A stretch of DNA of 10,276 nt from Methanoregula sp. UBA276 (GCA_002508495.1 DANA01000121.1:1-10276), one strand, 5' to 3'; counted from the stretch's first letter, positions 1 through 6,567 are shown. Translations and numbers: made by a program. The notes: generated by a model not told the origin, from the sequence alone.

Positions 1-1158
1 ATGCTGTACAGGAAGTTCCCGCGTTGCCCGCACGACCTCTCAATCCTTGGTTTCGGGTGCATGCGGCTGCCGCCCGAACCGGGCCAGCCGGCCGGGGGAA
101 AGATCAATGTACCGGAGGCGGCCCGGATGATCCGGACCGCCATTGACGCCGGGGTCAATTACATTGACACGGCCTACCCGTACCATGATGGGGAGAACGA
201 GGTTGTTGTCGGGAAGGCGCTGGAGGGCGGTTACCGCGACCGGGTCTTTGTCGCCACCAAGCTGCCGAGCTGGCTTGTTGCAACCTGTGAAGATATGGAC
301 CGGTTCCTGGACGATCAACTCAAAAAGCTCGGCATGGATCATATCGATTTCTATCTCCTCCACGGGCTCGGCGCCGAGACATGGGAGAACCTGAAAAAAC
401 TGGGCGTGCTCGAATTCCTCGACAGCGCCCGGGCGGATGGCCGCATCCGGTACCCCGCGTTCTCCTTCCACGACCAGTTTTCGGTCTTTAAGGAAATCGT
501 TGATGCCTACGAATGAACCTTTGCCCAGATCCAGTATAATTACATTGACGAACAGAACCAGGCCGGTACGCAGGGCCTGAAATACGCAGCGGCAAAGGGC
601 CTGGGCATCGTTGTCATGGAACCGCTTCGGGGCGGTCTCCTCTCCGGGGAGGTGCCCGCAATCCACCAGCATCTCCTTGATGCCCCGGCCCGGCGCACGC
701 CGTAGGAATGGGGACTCCGCTGGGTCTGGAACCATCCCGAAGTCACGGTCGTGCTCTCCGGGATGTCGGCGATGGAACAGGTCACCGAGAACCTTGCCAT
801 TGCAGAGCAGGGCGTGGCAAACTCTCTCCCGCTGCCAGAGCTTGCCGTTGTTGAGAAGATGCGGGACTCGTTTGCCTCCCGAGTGAAGGTCCCCTGCACC
901 GGCTGCCGCTACTGCATGCCATGCCCGAACGGCGTGGACATCCCGTCGTGCTTCATGTACTACAACCAGGCATACGCCTACGAGGCAAAGGAGAAGGCGG
1001 GAGGCGTATACTCCTGGGCCCTTAATGGTACGTTCACCGGGGGAATACCGGGATATGCCTCCTGCTGTGTCGAGTGCGGGGAATGCGAGGAGAAATGCCC
1101 GCAGCACCTTCCCATCCGGGAACATCTGCAGGGCATTGCTGTATATTTCGGGAAATGA
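1..1158 (+). pseudogene. 4Fe-4S aldo/keto reductase, interrupted by two in-frame stop codons
   Basis: The frame is continuous over 386 codons except for TGA at 514-516 (codon 172) and TAG at 703-705 (codon 235). No frameshift is needed, and similarity to the family continues across both stops. The N-terminal part has the aldo/keto reductase fold with the expected tetrad: D56 and Y61 in DTAYPYHDGENE, K87 in ATKLPSW and H121 in LLHGL. Further on are IQYNYIDEQNQ, VVMEPLRGGLLSG and VVLSGMSAMEQV. The C-terminus carries eight cysteines for two 4Fe-4S clusters: C299, C302, C305, C308, then C356, C359, C362, C366 followed by Pro. Such proteins are NAD(P)H- or ferredoxin-linked cytoplasmic oxidoreductases; the substrate is unknown. 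Codon 172 is where relatives usually have Trp, so TGG to TGA is likely. The upstream region lies outside the window, so the start at base 1 is provisional. An ATG at 751 could allow a C-terminal fragment. A recent pseudogene is the simplest reading; sequencing error is the alternative. Confidence 0.85.
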
Positions 1159-1176
1159 GAACAGTGAGGTAGTATA

Positions 1177-1395
1177 ATGCCAGTCATTACCATTGACCTC
1201 TGGGCGGTAAGCCCGGAAACGAAATCTGAACTTATCGACAAACTGACCAAAACCGCGTCGGAGATTACGAAACTTCCGCCCTCCGCATTCTTTGTGTATG
1301 TCCGGGAGTACCCGCGTGACGCCATCGGCGTTGGCGGGGTCCCGCTTGCGCAGATCGTGCCGGGTCCGGGGACACCACCAAAACAGGATTCCTGA
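1177..1395 (+). CDS. 4-oxalocrotonate tautomerase-like protein
   Basis: This 72-residue protein begins Met-Pro-Val-Ile-Thr. Removal of Met would expose the N-terminal proline that is the catalytic base of this superfamily. The beta-alpha-beta pattern follows: strand PVITIDLWAV, helix PETKSELIDKLTKTASEI, strand FFVYVREYPRDAIGVGG. The YVREYPRDAIGVGG stretch fits the conserved arginine and turn of 4-oxalocrotonate tautomerases. Members are usually about 60-65 residues, so the tail LAQIVPGPGTPPKQDS is slightly long and looks disordered. The enzymes are small cytoplasmic oligomers that catalyse keto-enol tautomerisation; the substrate here is unknown. A GAGGT Shine-Dalgarno sequence lies at 1166-1170. 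The gene starts 18 bases after the reductase stop, so the two were probably co-transcribed. Unlike its neighbour, this gene is intact. Confidence 0.85.
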   Translation: MPVITIDLWAVSPETKSELIDKLTKTASEITKLPPSAFFVYVREYPRDAIGVGGVPLAQIVPGPGTPPKQDS

Positions 1396-1497
1396 TCCCG
1401 CTACTGGCTGGGCATCTGCTGCCACCCACCCCGCACCCCATTTTTCCGTTCCGGGCCAAACCCCCCGGGGCATAGGGGCGGGGTTATGATGGGGGCG
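1396..1497. other. Convergent intergenic gap
   Basis: About 100 bases separate the ends of the tautomerase gene (plus) and the NHL gene (minus). The gap is GC-rich and holds a T5 tract near 1441-1445 that could end plus-strand transcription, and a CCCCCCGGGG palindromic patch near 1461-1470. No gene is seen. Confidence 0.5.
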
Positions 1498-2799
1498 TCA
1501 GGAAAGTGAGAACTCAGACTGCATCCCGAAGAAACCCCCGAACAATTTCCTGATGTTCTCAAGGATCGCGCCCAGTATTCCGGGGGTATGTACTGCGTTG
1601 TCCTGATTGCTGTTGGCTGCGGCCGTTGCATTGTATTCCGTGGCGGGGATTTCCGGCAACGGGGAGATACCGGATTCTGATGATGGATCCGGCACCTGCG
1701 CAGGACATCCTGACGTTATCGCGGGATTTACCGGTACTTCAAGAGCCGTCGATACGGAGGGGGATACCGGTATCGGTTTTGTCGTTTCCGGCTGCAAGGC
1801 CGATATCGATGCTGTGCGGGTTCCCACGGGAGTTTCTGCGGGGGTTGCAGGCATGGCCCGGTACATGCCGATCTTCCATGACGTGGCGGACTGCAGGAGG
1901 ACATACATCATGCCGGACCGGTCCACAGCAACATCGTACGCATTCCCGCCGGCCTCGCAGGATGATAAGAACTCCCCGGTCGGGTTAAACTTCTGGACCC
2001 GGGGGGTATGATCGGTAACATAGATATTACTGTAGGAATCGGTGGCGAGACCACCGAGACGGGAGAACTGCCCGGTCCCGGTTCCCCCGCTGCCCCATTT
2101 TGCCAGGAACGTACCGTCAGGACTGAACTTTTGTATCCGGTTGTTACCCGTATCAGCAACGTACACGTGGCCACTCGCATCAACTGCAATGCCCTCCGGT
2201 GCATTGAACGCCCCGTCGGCGACCCCGTACGACCCCCAGGCAATCAGGAACTGGCCGGTGGAGTGGATCTTTTGTATCCGGTTATTGCCGGTATCGGCAA
2301 CATAGATATTCCCGGACCGGTCCACGGCAATGCCGGTGGGATGAGAGAACTGCCCGGTCCCGGTCCCGCTGCTGCCCCACACCTTCGGGAAAAAAAAGCC
2401 TAATTCCAGTTTATAGATCGTGTTGTTCTCGATGTCCGTGAGGTACACGGCAGAAGGCGCGTCAACCGCTATCCCGTACGGGATGCCCGACTGCATGGCA
2501 TCGGCATCCCTTAAGAGCCATGTCGTGGAAATCGAATGGTCGTACGCGTATCGTACTACCCGGTTGTCATTCGGGTCGGTGATGTAGACATTTTCAGAGG
2601 CGTCGGTATCGATGCCGTTGGGCGGAAGCCCGGACCAGCCGGTGTCAGGCCCCCATGTCGTGACGAGCGTGCAGCCCTCATCAGCAACAACTCCCGGGAC
2701 GAGTGTGAGGAGGAGGATACCAAGGAGGATCCGGCCTGCGTTCCTGACAACCGCCCCGGTAACCGTTCCTGCACGCCTGGACCTAATAGTCATAGACAT
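1498..2799 (-). CDS. Exported NHL-repeat beta-propeller protein
   Basis: The protein has 433 residues. An N-terminal segment with a basic patch (RSRRAG, VVRNAGR) and a hydrophobic core (ILLGILLLTLVPGVVA) looks like a signal peptide ending near residue 39. From about 45 to 310 come six NHL-type blades. The best are GIAVDRSGNIYVADTGNN near 155 and GIAVDASGHVYVADTGNN near 203; the others begin GIDTDASENVYITD, GIAVDAPSAVYLTD, GLATDSYSNIYVTD and DVAVDRSGMMYVLL. Between blades are WGSxGTGTGQF loops typical of archaeal NHL proteins. Residues 315-400 are a Pro/Thr/Ser-rich linker. The tail contains ILGAILENIRKLFGGFFG, a hydrophobic or amphipathic helix that might touch the membrane. NHL propellers are generally binding platforms; a surface role in protein or polysaccharide binding is inferred. 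An ATG at 2793 is an alternative start and would fit a leaderless transcript from the TATA box at 2811-2826. Confidence 0.85.
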   Translation of the reverse strand: MSMTIRSRRAGTVTGAVVRNAGRILLGILLLTLVPGVVADEGCTLVTTWGPDTGWSGLPPNGIDTDASENVYITDPNDNRVVRYAYDHSISTTWLLRDADAMQSGIPYGIAVDAPSAVYLTDIENNTIYKLELGFFFPKVWGSSGTGTGQFSHPTGIAVDRSGNIYVADTGNNRIQKIHSTGQFLIAWGSYGVADGAFNAPEGIAVDASGHVYVADTGNNRIQKFSPDGTFLAKWGSGGTGTGQFSRLGGLATDSYSNIYVTDHTPRVQKFNPTGEFLSSCEAGGNAYDVAVDRSGMMYVLLQSATSWKIGMYRAMPATPAETPVGTRTASISALQPETTKPIPVSPSVSTALEVPVNPAITSGCPAQVPDPSSESGISPLPEIPATEYNATAAANSNQDNAVHTPGILGAILENIRKLFGGFFGMQSEFSLS

Positions 2800-2810
2800 G
2801 GATATTTATC

Positions 2811-2826
2811 TATTAAATATATTTAT
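2811..2826 (-). promoter_or_regulatory. TATA box of the NHL gene
   Basis: On the minus strand an AT-only stretch ATAAATATATTTAATA lies 12-28 bases before the ATG at 2799 and about 25 bases before the in-frame ATG at 2793. That spacing is the archaeal TATA-to-start distance and predicts a leaderless mRNA beginning at or near 2793. Just upstream is the palindrome AAATCGATTT (2829-2838), close to where a BRE would sit. Confidence 0.5.
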
Positions 2827-2847
2827 GCAAATCGATTTATCCCGCTG

Positions 2848-2866
2848 GCAAATCCCGGGGATTTGC
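2848..2866. promoter_or_regulatory. Perfect 9-bp inverted repeat upstream of the NHL promoter
   Basis: GCAAATCCC and GGGATTTGC flank a single G, a perfect dyad of 19 bases. It lies about 20-40 bases upstream of the NHL TATA box on the minus strand, where archaeal activators often bind, and 24 bases before the hydrolase remnant. It could be an operator for a dimeric regulator. It may once have served the truncated hydrolase instead. Confidence 0.4.
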
Positions 2867-2889
2867 AAGATGAAAACCGGAAACGGCGG

Positions 2890-3235
2890 ATGAGGGGGCC
2901 GGAGGATGTCTATGCACAGTTTTCTCCGGAACAAAAACAACTGGTACAGGAGATGCTCGATGTGATGCACCCGATGACCCCGCGCTATAGGGGGACCATT
3001 AACGATGCAGAGATGCTCCTCCGCGAGGAAATACCTGCGGGGAATATCACCTGCCCGGTACTGATCCTGCATGCCAGGGATGATGCGCTGGTGAATTATA
3101 CCCATGCACTCAATGCTCATGAAAAAATCCCCGCACTCACGGCTGGTATTGTTTGATTCCGGCGGACATGCAATGTTGTCGCAGATAGGCCCGGTCAGGG
3201 AGAATGTGACGCAGGTTCTCGATGCATTACACTAG
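2890..3235 (+). pseudogene. Alpha/beta-hydrolase remnant, N-terminally truncated and frameshifted
   Basis: Frame 1 from an ATG at 2890 gives about 81 residues that match the C-terminal part of a serine alpha/beta hydrolase. The run CPVLILHARDDALVNY contains the acidic catalytic residue, and PEQKQLVQEMLDVMHP and NDAEMLL belong to the preceding cap. Near 3133 the similarity moves to frame 2, where SRLVLFDSGGHAMLSQ supplies the catalytic histidine in GGH and the gene ends at TAG 3233-3235. Frame 1 itself stops at TGA 3154-3156. A one-base insertion or two-base loss near 3133 explains this. The nucleophile elbow and the N-terminal half (roughly 150 residues) are absent; upstream DNA is the NHL promoter. 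The gene cannot make an active hydrolase. The family call is confident, the original substrate unknown. Confidence 0.75.
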
Positions 3236-3480
3236 GGACTGCGTTTGTCTGGTCAACAGCGGTTCGCAGGACCGGCCCGCGCAACGCGTCTTCACTCGGG
3301 GGAATTGGACGTTCATCCTTTCCCAGAAAAACAGGATGGGTCGGTTCCCTGCCGGGATGGAGACAGGTAGAACCCGTGATGGTGAAGATCCTGCCGGCAA
3401 CAGGGTCTCCCGCCGGGTCAATAATGATGGAGATGCACGCTGCCGACAACAGGGTAGTATCCGCCCAAATTCCTATCGCA
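3226..3480 (-). pseudogene. Possible remnant of a DUF3821-type surface protein
   Basis: On the minus strand one frame reads AACISIIIDPAGDPVAG followed by RIFTITGSTCLHPG (about 3350-3450). This resembles the start of DUF3821 domains of methanogen surface proteins, from memory IDPxGDxxxGDxFTITGTTNLxxG, just after a signal peptide. Further on the frame gives RGPVLRTAVDQTNAV, which loosely recalls the TVxVVxGxxxTNAW part of that domain, but the intervening sequence fits poorly and no proper end is found. The frame overlaps the hydrolase remnant and the upstream region of the membrane-protein gene. I read it as decayed DNA of a former surface-protein gene; chance similarity is possible. Confidence 0.3.
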
Positions 3481-3504
3481 GATGGTTTATGATAAACAGG
3501 CTTA

Positions 3505-4332
3505 ATGAGAATAATGCGAAGGACTCCGCTGTCAACAGGAATCATTTATGGTACCCTGTTCAGTGTTATTGCCGGCATGGGGTACATTTTCCTGCTCCAT
3601 GAACCGGGCCCGTTGTTTTACCCGTTTGCTGCCATGGTTTTCTTCGGGGGTCCGCTTATTGGCGGAACGACCGGCGCCCACCTCTCTTTCGCAAACAAAT
3701 ACCGGGCCTTTCTCTTTTCAGCTTGTGCGGTATTCGTTGCAGCGCTCGTTTTGTTTTTCATCACCTATGCAATCCTGCCTCATTTCGATCGCACGAGCGT
3801 ACATCTGCCGGAGTCCTGTAATGGTTTCTCCGGCACCATGCATCCAAATTCCGCGCTTGCCTACGATCTTTCGGGCATTGGGACTGGCGTGATGGTTGCT
3901 GGTAGTGAACAGACCGCTGTGATCGCAATGATCGATTACTCCAAAGCGCCATATCCAAGCACCGTCCATATCGTGAACAAAAGTGACAACCAGTCCCTCC
4001 GGCACATGGATTTTGCGGACAATACCATCATTGCGACAATCGACGGTGGCATCGTGTACCTCTACAATGACAAACTGGGGTACTTCCTCAATGCCCGGAC
4101 CGGAGAACGGGAACAAAGATTCCTGCTCATCGATAACTACGGCGGGTTGAGCGCCAGCGAAAACCCGGTTCTTCCCGGCTCCCCTGATGGGCGCAGGTTC
4201 CTTGAGACCTCGGCCGTGATCTCATCGTGGAGTACTGACGGGACGGTCCGCTCCCGTCCCCGGCTCACGATGAACGCTGTCGCGTACAATTGTTTTGTCA
4301 ACGGGACAACCGGGGAGATTGTGGAGATCTGA
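3505..4332 (+). CDS. Unrecognised membrane protein: three N-terminal helices plus an outer domain
   Basis: The protein has 275 residues and I do not recognise its family. Three hydrophobic segments lie near residues 11-31 (GIIYGTLFSVIAGMGYIFLL), 37-58 (LFYPFAAMVFFGGPLIGG) and 67-91 (AFLFSACAVFVAALVLFFITYA). The N-terminal RRTP is positive, so the long C-terminal part (93-275) is probably outside the cell. That part is predicted beta-rich with alternating hydrophobic strands (TAVIAMIDY, NTIIATIDGGIVYLYND, GYFLNARTGE, TTGEIVEI), which recalls incomplete PQQ- or WD-like propeller blades, and it has several N-x-S/T sites such as NKS, NQS and NGT. M4 (3514) is an alternative start. No clear Shine-Dalgarno is seen; TTTATGATAA at 3487-3496 is a weak TATA candidate. 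A pyrimidine tract follows the stop, then repeat R1. Confidence 0.7.
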   Translation: MRIMRRTPLSTGIIYGTLFSVIAGMGYIFLLHEPGPLFYPFAAMVFFGGPLIGGTTGAHLSFANKYRAFLFSACAVFVAALVLFFITYAILPHFDRTSVHLPESCNGFSGTMHPNSALAYDLSGIGTGVMVAGSEQTAVIAMIDYSKAPYPSTVHIVNKSDNQSLRHMDFADNTIIATIDGGIVYLYNDKLGYFLNARTGEREQRFLLIDNYGGLSASENPVLPGSPDGRRFLETSAVISSWSTDGTVRSRPRLTMNAVAYNCFVNGTTGEIVEI

Positions 4333-4356
4333 TCTTCTTCTTTTTGCGGCAGGAGC

Positions 4357-4505
4357 GGGCGGTTGTTTCGATCGCGATCCGGTTTTTGGAAAAAAATCGC
4401 GAGGCGTTTTTTCCGGAAATATCACGGATCGATTTGTAGATGAAAAAAGGTGAGCGTTTTTTTGTGAGGGTTTTTGATGGCGGGCGGGATGCTGTTGTGC
4501 GGGGC
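4357..4505 (+). repeat. Dispersed repeat family R, copy R1
   Basis: This AT/GC mosaic repeat is shared with R2 (6031-6185) and R3 (8221-8374). Units starting at 4371, 4396, 4421, 4447 and 4477 each open with an ATCGC-like word, mostly followed by a T-run and CCGGAAA or similar, giving spacings of 25, 25, 26 and 30 bases. Short palindromes such as GATCGCGATC and TTTCCGGAAA recur. R1 starts about 25 bases after the stop of the membrane-protein gene. Confidence 0.8.
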
Positions 4506-4667
4506 CGGACGGGATGAGGGAAATAGAGTTGAAGGGGAACACCATGAGGCTGACGCTGATAGACCCATGCGTTATTAGCATTGCGGGGTGTGGCGCTTCA
4601 GTGACGTTCATGTATACTTTGCCATGGTTCACCGGGTTTTCTGTTTTTTTTTAGAGGGGTCAGAAGG
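4506..4667. other. Intergenic stretch between R1 and the toxin-antitoxin pair
   Basis: No convincing gene is seen. A 36-codon open frame from ATG 4544 to TAG 4652-4654 (starting MRLTLIDPCVI) has a weak purine-rich GAAGGGG upstream, but nothing else supports it. A T9-10 tract near 4642-4652 could stop plus-strand transcription just before the antitoxin promoter. Confidence 0.4.
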
Positions 4668-4678
4668 TGTATATAATC
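4668..4678 (+). promoter_or_regulatory. TATA box of the toxin-antitoxin operon
   Basis: TGTATATAATC is a strong archaeal TATA box. Its centre is about 27 bases before the ATG at 4700, so transcription should begin at the start codon itself (leaderless). This decides the start of the antitoxin gene: the upstream in-frame GTG at 4667 lies beside the TATA box and cannot be the start. Confidence 0.65.
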
Positions 4679-4699
4679 AGAATTCCAAATCATCCTTCT

Positions 4700-4906
4700 A
4701 TGACCGGACAGGAATGCGCCACCAAAAGGATTCCGGTATGCCCGAGTACCTGGGAGACCGTCCAGCAGCTCCGCAAACCCGGGCAAACCTATGACGAAGT
4801 AATCCGCGATCTCATCCGGAAAGGTTCAGAGAATCTTCTCATCAGTGAGACAAAACGAATCCGGAAGAGAAACAGCTACGGTTCTCTTTCGGAGATTCAC
4901 GCGTGA
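4700..4906 (+). CDS. Antitoxin of a RelE/ParE-type pair
   Basis: The protein has 68 residues from ATG 4700. It contains TKRIPVCPSTWETVQQLRKPGQTYDEVIRDLIRKG, a short strand followed by two helices. This is the pattern of small archaeal VapB-like or DUF7557-type antitoxins, whose hallmark is a PGxTYDEVIRxLI run. The N-terminal part probably binds the operator as a dimer and the basic C-terminal tail (ETKRIRKRNSYGSL) probably wraps the toxin; both roles are inferred from the family. The stop overlaps the toxin start (GTGA, 4903-4906), so the two are translationally coupled. The start is fixed by the TATA box at 4668-4678. Autoregulation by the toxin-antitoxin complex is likely but not shown. Confidence 0.75.
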   Translation: MTGQECATKRIPVCPSTWETVQQLRKPGQTYDEVIRDLIRKGSENLLISETKRIRKRNSYGSLSEIHA

Positions 4907-5187
4907 AGTATCTGGTCCGCATCGATACCGGTGCGATCGATTTTATCAACAGCCAGACGGCCAAGAGCCGGCGGATTATTGCTAAACATCTCAAAGCTCT
5001 TGAGGACGATCCCTACCCGGGATCTTCCGGGGACAAGGAACTCCTGAACCTCCGGCCGGGCATACACATCTATCGTCTCCATATCGGTCGATCGTTTACT
5101 GCGTTCTACGAGATTGAGGAAAGAACGGTCTTCGTGAACGAACTCATGACGATCGGGCAAGCCCACAAGAAGTACAAGGGACTGTGA
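4903..5187 (+). CDS. RelE/ParE-superfamily toxin
   Basis: The protein has 94 residues and starts at GTG 4903, overlapping the antitoxin by four bases. The fold order matches RelE/ParE: strand MKYLVRID, two helices (GAIDFINSQTAKSRRIIAKHLKAL), a loop DDPYPGSSGDKELLNLRPG, then strands IYRLHIG, FTAFYEIEERTVFVNELMTI and a basic tail HKKYKGL. R and Y/H/K residues in YRLHIGRSFTAFY and the tail could serve as in ribosome-dependent RelE mRNA nucleases, but a gyrase-targeting ParE type cannot be excluded. Length is normal for the family and nothing appears broken, so the module may be active. A short inverted repeat with T5 follows the stop. Confidence 0.85.
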   Translation: MKYLVRIDTGAIDFINSQTAKSRRIIAKHLKALEDDPYPGSSGDKELLNLRPGIHIYRLHIGRSFTAFYEIEERTVFVNELMTIGQAHKKYKGL

Positions 5188-5199
5188 GGAATTTTTCCT
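5187..5199 (+). terminator. Small hairpin/T-tract after the toxin gene
   Basis: AGGAA-TTT-TTCCT overlaps the end of the toxin stop codon and contains a T5 run. Archaeal termination depends mainly on oligo-T, so this is a plausible terminator for the toxin-antitoxin operon. Confidence 0.4.
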
Positions 5200-5265
5200 G
5201 GAACCACTCCTACCCTCTGCCCCCATCACCTGGTTTCGCCGAGAGCAGGGATTCACCGCCGGAGT

Positions 5266-5293
5266 GATACCCTCAACAAGGGGTGAGGGTATC
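5266..5293. repeat. Perfect 10-bp inverted repeat
   Basis: GATACCCTCA (5266-5275) and TGAGGGTATC (5284-5293) flank an 8-base loop. Its CCCTC/GAGGG core corresponds in place to the CCCTC/GAGGG dyads of the D repeats (8476-8489 and 9679-9690), so it probably forms the first hairpin of a diverged D copy. Confidence 0.7.
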
Positions 5294-5470
5294 AGAGGTC
5301 ATTTCTGCCTCCGTTGGCCTGATCCGGTACACCTTTTCGGCCGATATCGCAAAAGATTCGGTCGCATGTTTTGGGCGGAGGCTGTTTTGGCCCCTGTCTG
5401 GCCTGATACCCCGATTTCTGCGTCAAAAATCGGCCGATACAGGCCCTTTACAAGGGCAAAAGTAAGGTTT
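5294..5470 (+). repeat. Diverged third copy of family D with a partial internal duplication
   Basis: GCCTCCGTTGGCC (5307-5319) and the following 30-40 bases align with GCCTCCGTTTGCC and its sequel in D1 and D2, including the TAT-CGCAAAA word. Beyond that it diverges. Two words recur inside it: TGGCCTGAT at 5315 and 5399, and TCGGCCGATA at 5337 and 5430, suggesting an imperfect duplication of 84-93 bases. Hairpins are visible: CCGATTT/AAATCGG (5411-5417 with 5427-5433) inside GGCCTG/CAGGCC, and GCCCTT-TAC-AAGGGC (5443-5457). No protein-coding signal is seen in this gene-free stretch between the toxin gene and the lipoprotein gene. Confidence 0.5.
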
Positions 5471-5618
5471 GATCGGGCTGCAGGTCAGTCCGGGATTGGG
5501 GGGTGGCCGGTTCGCAGGGGGATGTCGGGGCGTGGCCGGCGAATGAAGCGACCACGTTTATGGGGAATAATCAATCTTTTTTTCCTAAAGAACGAACCGG
5601 ATGCACGGGATGATGGGT

Positions 5619-5633
5619 CGTTATAACGGAGGG
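5619..5633 (+). promoter_or_regulatory. Palindrome and Shine-Dalgarno of the lipoprotein gene
   Basis: The palindrome CGTTATAACG (5619-5628) runs directly into GGAGGG (5628-5633), a strong Shine-Dalgarno eight bases before ATG 5642. The palindrome is well placed to act as an operator or to mask the ribosome site. A TATA-like GTTTATGGGG near 5556 would give a leader of about 50-60 bases. Confidence 0.5.
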
Positions 5634-5641
5634 ATATTACA

Positions 5642-5986
5642 ATGAAACTGGCACCGATACTGATTATTATTATCGCAGGACTGGTTTTTTCCGGCGGTTG
5701 CTTCTCGCCATCGGCCCCGGACGAAACAACCAGAAACACGAGCATCGTGAGCGTCAATGCAACCGGGGGGAACCATTACTGCCTCGTCAGTGACGAGGGG
5801 TTAGTATATTATCCGCTCAATCCGGAGGTCATTGTCTTCCCGCAGGGAACACGTGTTTACTGGGAAGGCATCCCTGGGGGTTCACCGGATTATTCGCGGG
5901 GAATCCCCATACAAATAGAGGTGATTGCAAAATATGTTCCTCCATATCAAACATTGAAGATCACTCTTGTCCCGAGCGACAAATAA
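5642..5986 (+). CDS. Small predicted lipoprotein of unknown function
   Basis: The protein has 114 residues. The N-terminus MKLAPILIIIIAGLVFSGGC is a signal peptide with a lipobox-like FSGGC, so C20 is the probable lipid anchor. The mature part starts with a Ser/Thr/Pro-rich linker (FSPSAPDETTRNTS) followed by a compact beta-rich domain from about 38 to 112, with strands such as SIVSVNAT, GLVYYPL, VIVFPQGTRVYWEGI, IQIEVIAKYV and TLKITLVPS. The family is not recognised. The protein would sit on the outer face of the membrane. Its start is supported by GGAGGG at the right distance. It ends in TAA followed by a T6 tract at 5991-5996 and the R2 repeat. No partner gene is adjacent in the same direction. 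Confidence 0.75.
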   Translation: MKLAPILIIIIAGLVFSGGCFSPSAPDETTRNTSIVSVNATGGNHYCLVSDEGLVYYPLNPEVIVFPQGTRVYWEGIPGGSPDYSRGIPIQIEVIAKYVPPYQTLKITLVPSDK

Positions 5987-6030
5987 CGAATTTTTTCCGG
6001 GAGCGGGGTGGGCGGTGCGGTGATGGGCGG

Positions 6031-6185
6031 CGGTTTCGATCGCGATCCAATTTTTGTAAAAAAAAACGCTGATCGTTTTTTCCGGAAATATCGCTGATCG
6101 ATTGCGAGAGGAAAAACGGTGAGCGATTTTTTTGGAAGGGTTTTTGATCGCGAGTGTGGTTGCGATTTGTGGTGAAAAATCACGG
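6031..6185 (+). repeat. Dispersed repeat family R, copy R2
   Basis: Same architecture as R1 and R3. Units start at 6039, 6066, 6090, 6116, 6147 and 6179, giving spacings of 27, 24, 26, 31 and 32 bases. It shares with R3 the words CCGGAAATATCGCTGATCGA and GTAAAAAAA, and with R1 the leading TTTCGATCGCGATCC. It lies about 45 bases after the lipoprotein stop, and a GGGCGG-rich lead-in at 6001-6032 resembles that before R1. Confidence 0.8.
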
Positions 6186-6199
6186 TGTAGGAGTTTTAC

Positions 6200-6365
6200 G
6201 GCTGAGGCATGGGGGGGGTCCCCACTAACCCCCCCTCCCCCCTTTGCGCCCGGGGGACCCCCATACTCAATCGTGATAAGCCCGCGGATTCTGCCGTTCA
6301 CACCGGAAGTTCCACGCGAAATGCCGGGCAGGCGGCTCGTGAAAACGGGGCGTTACTCAACAATG
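6200..6365 (+). repeat. GC-rich repeat family G, unit G1
   Basis: The unit begins with a G8 run (6211-6218), followed by C4, C7 and C6 runs that can pair with it, then GCCCGGGGGACCCCC, AGCCCGC, CCGGAAGTTCC and TGCCGGGCAGGCGG. The same words in the same order recur in G2. Open frames across it are low-complexity and start in repeat DNA, so no protein is called. Confidence 0.65.
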
Positions 6366-6530
6366 AGGTGGGGGGGTGGGGGGTGACCCCCCCCTTTTCG
6401 CCTCCCGGGGACCCCCCCTCGTCTCATAGCAGCCCGCAATTTTCCGCGATTACGCCGGAAGTTCCCTGCGGGTTGCCGGGCATGCGGTTGGCGGATGCAG
6501 GTGCGGGGCCGGCAAACAAGGCGAAGTGGA
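6366..6530 (+). repeat. GC-rich repeat family G, unit G2
   Basis: This is a tandem neighbour of G1 at a period of about 160 bases, with G7 and G6 runs, a GGGGGG-TGA-CCCCCC hairpin (6378-6392), CTCCCGGGGACCCCCCC, AGCCCGC, CCGGAAGTTCC and TGCCGGGCATGCGG. The rest of the gap up to 6567 shows no gene. Confidence 0.65.
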
Positions 6531-6567
6531 CCGCAGGGGACTTATTTGGGGATGCAATCCGGCCGGA

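Noticed and set aside
514..705. Selenocysteine (TGA) or pyrrolysine (TAG) decoding in the reductase
   Set aside because: The TGA lies at a usual Trp position, not a redox-active Cys site, and TGA is the normal stop here; the TAG site is not a known pyrrolysine position in this family.
40..1473. A 477-codon open frame on the minus strand opposite the reductase and tautomerase
   Set aside because: It mirrors real plus-strand coding in GC-rich DNA, and its protein has no family pattern while the plus-strand frames match known folds.
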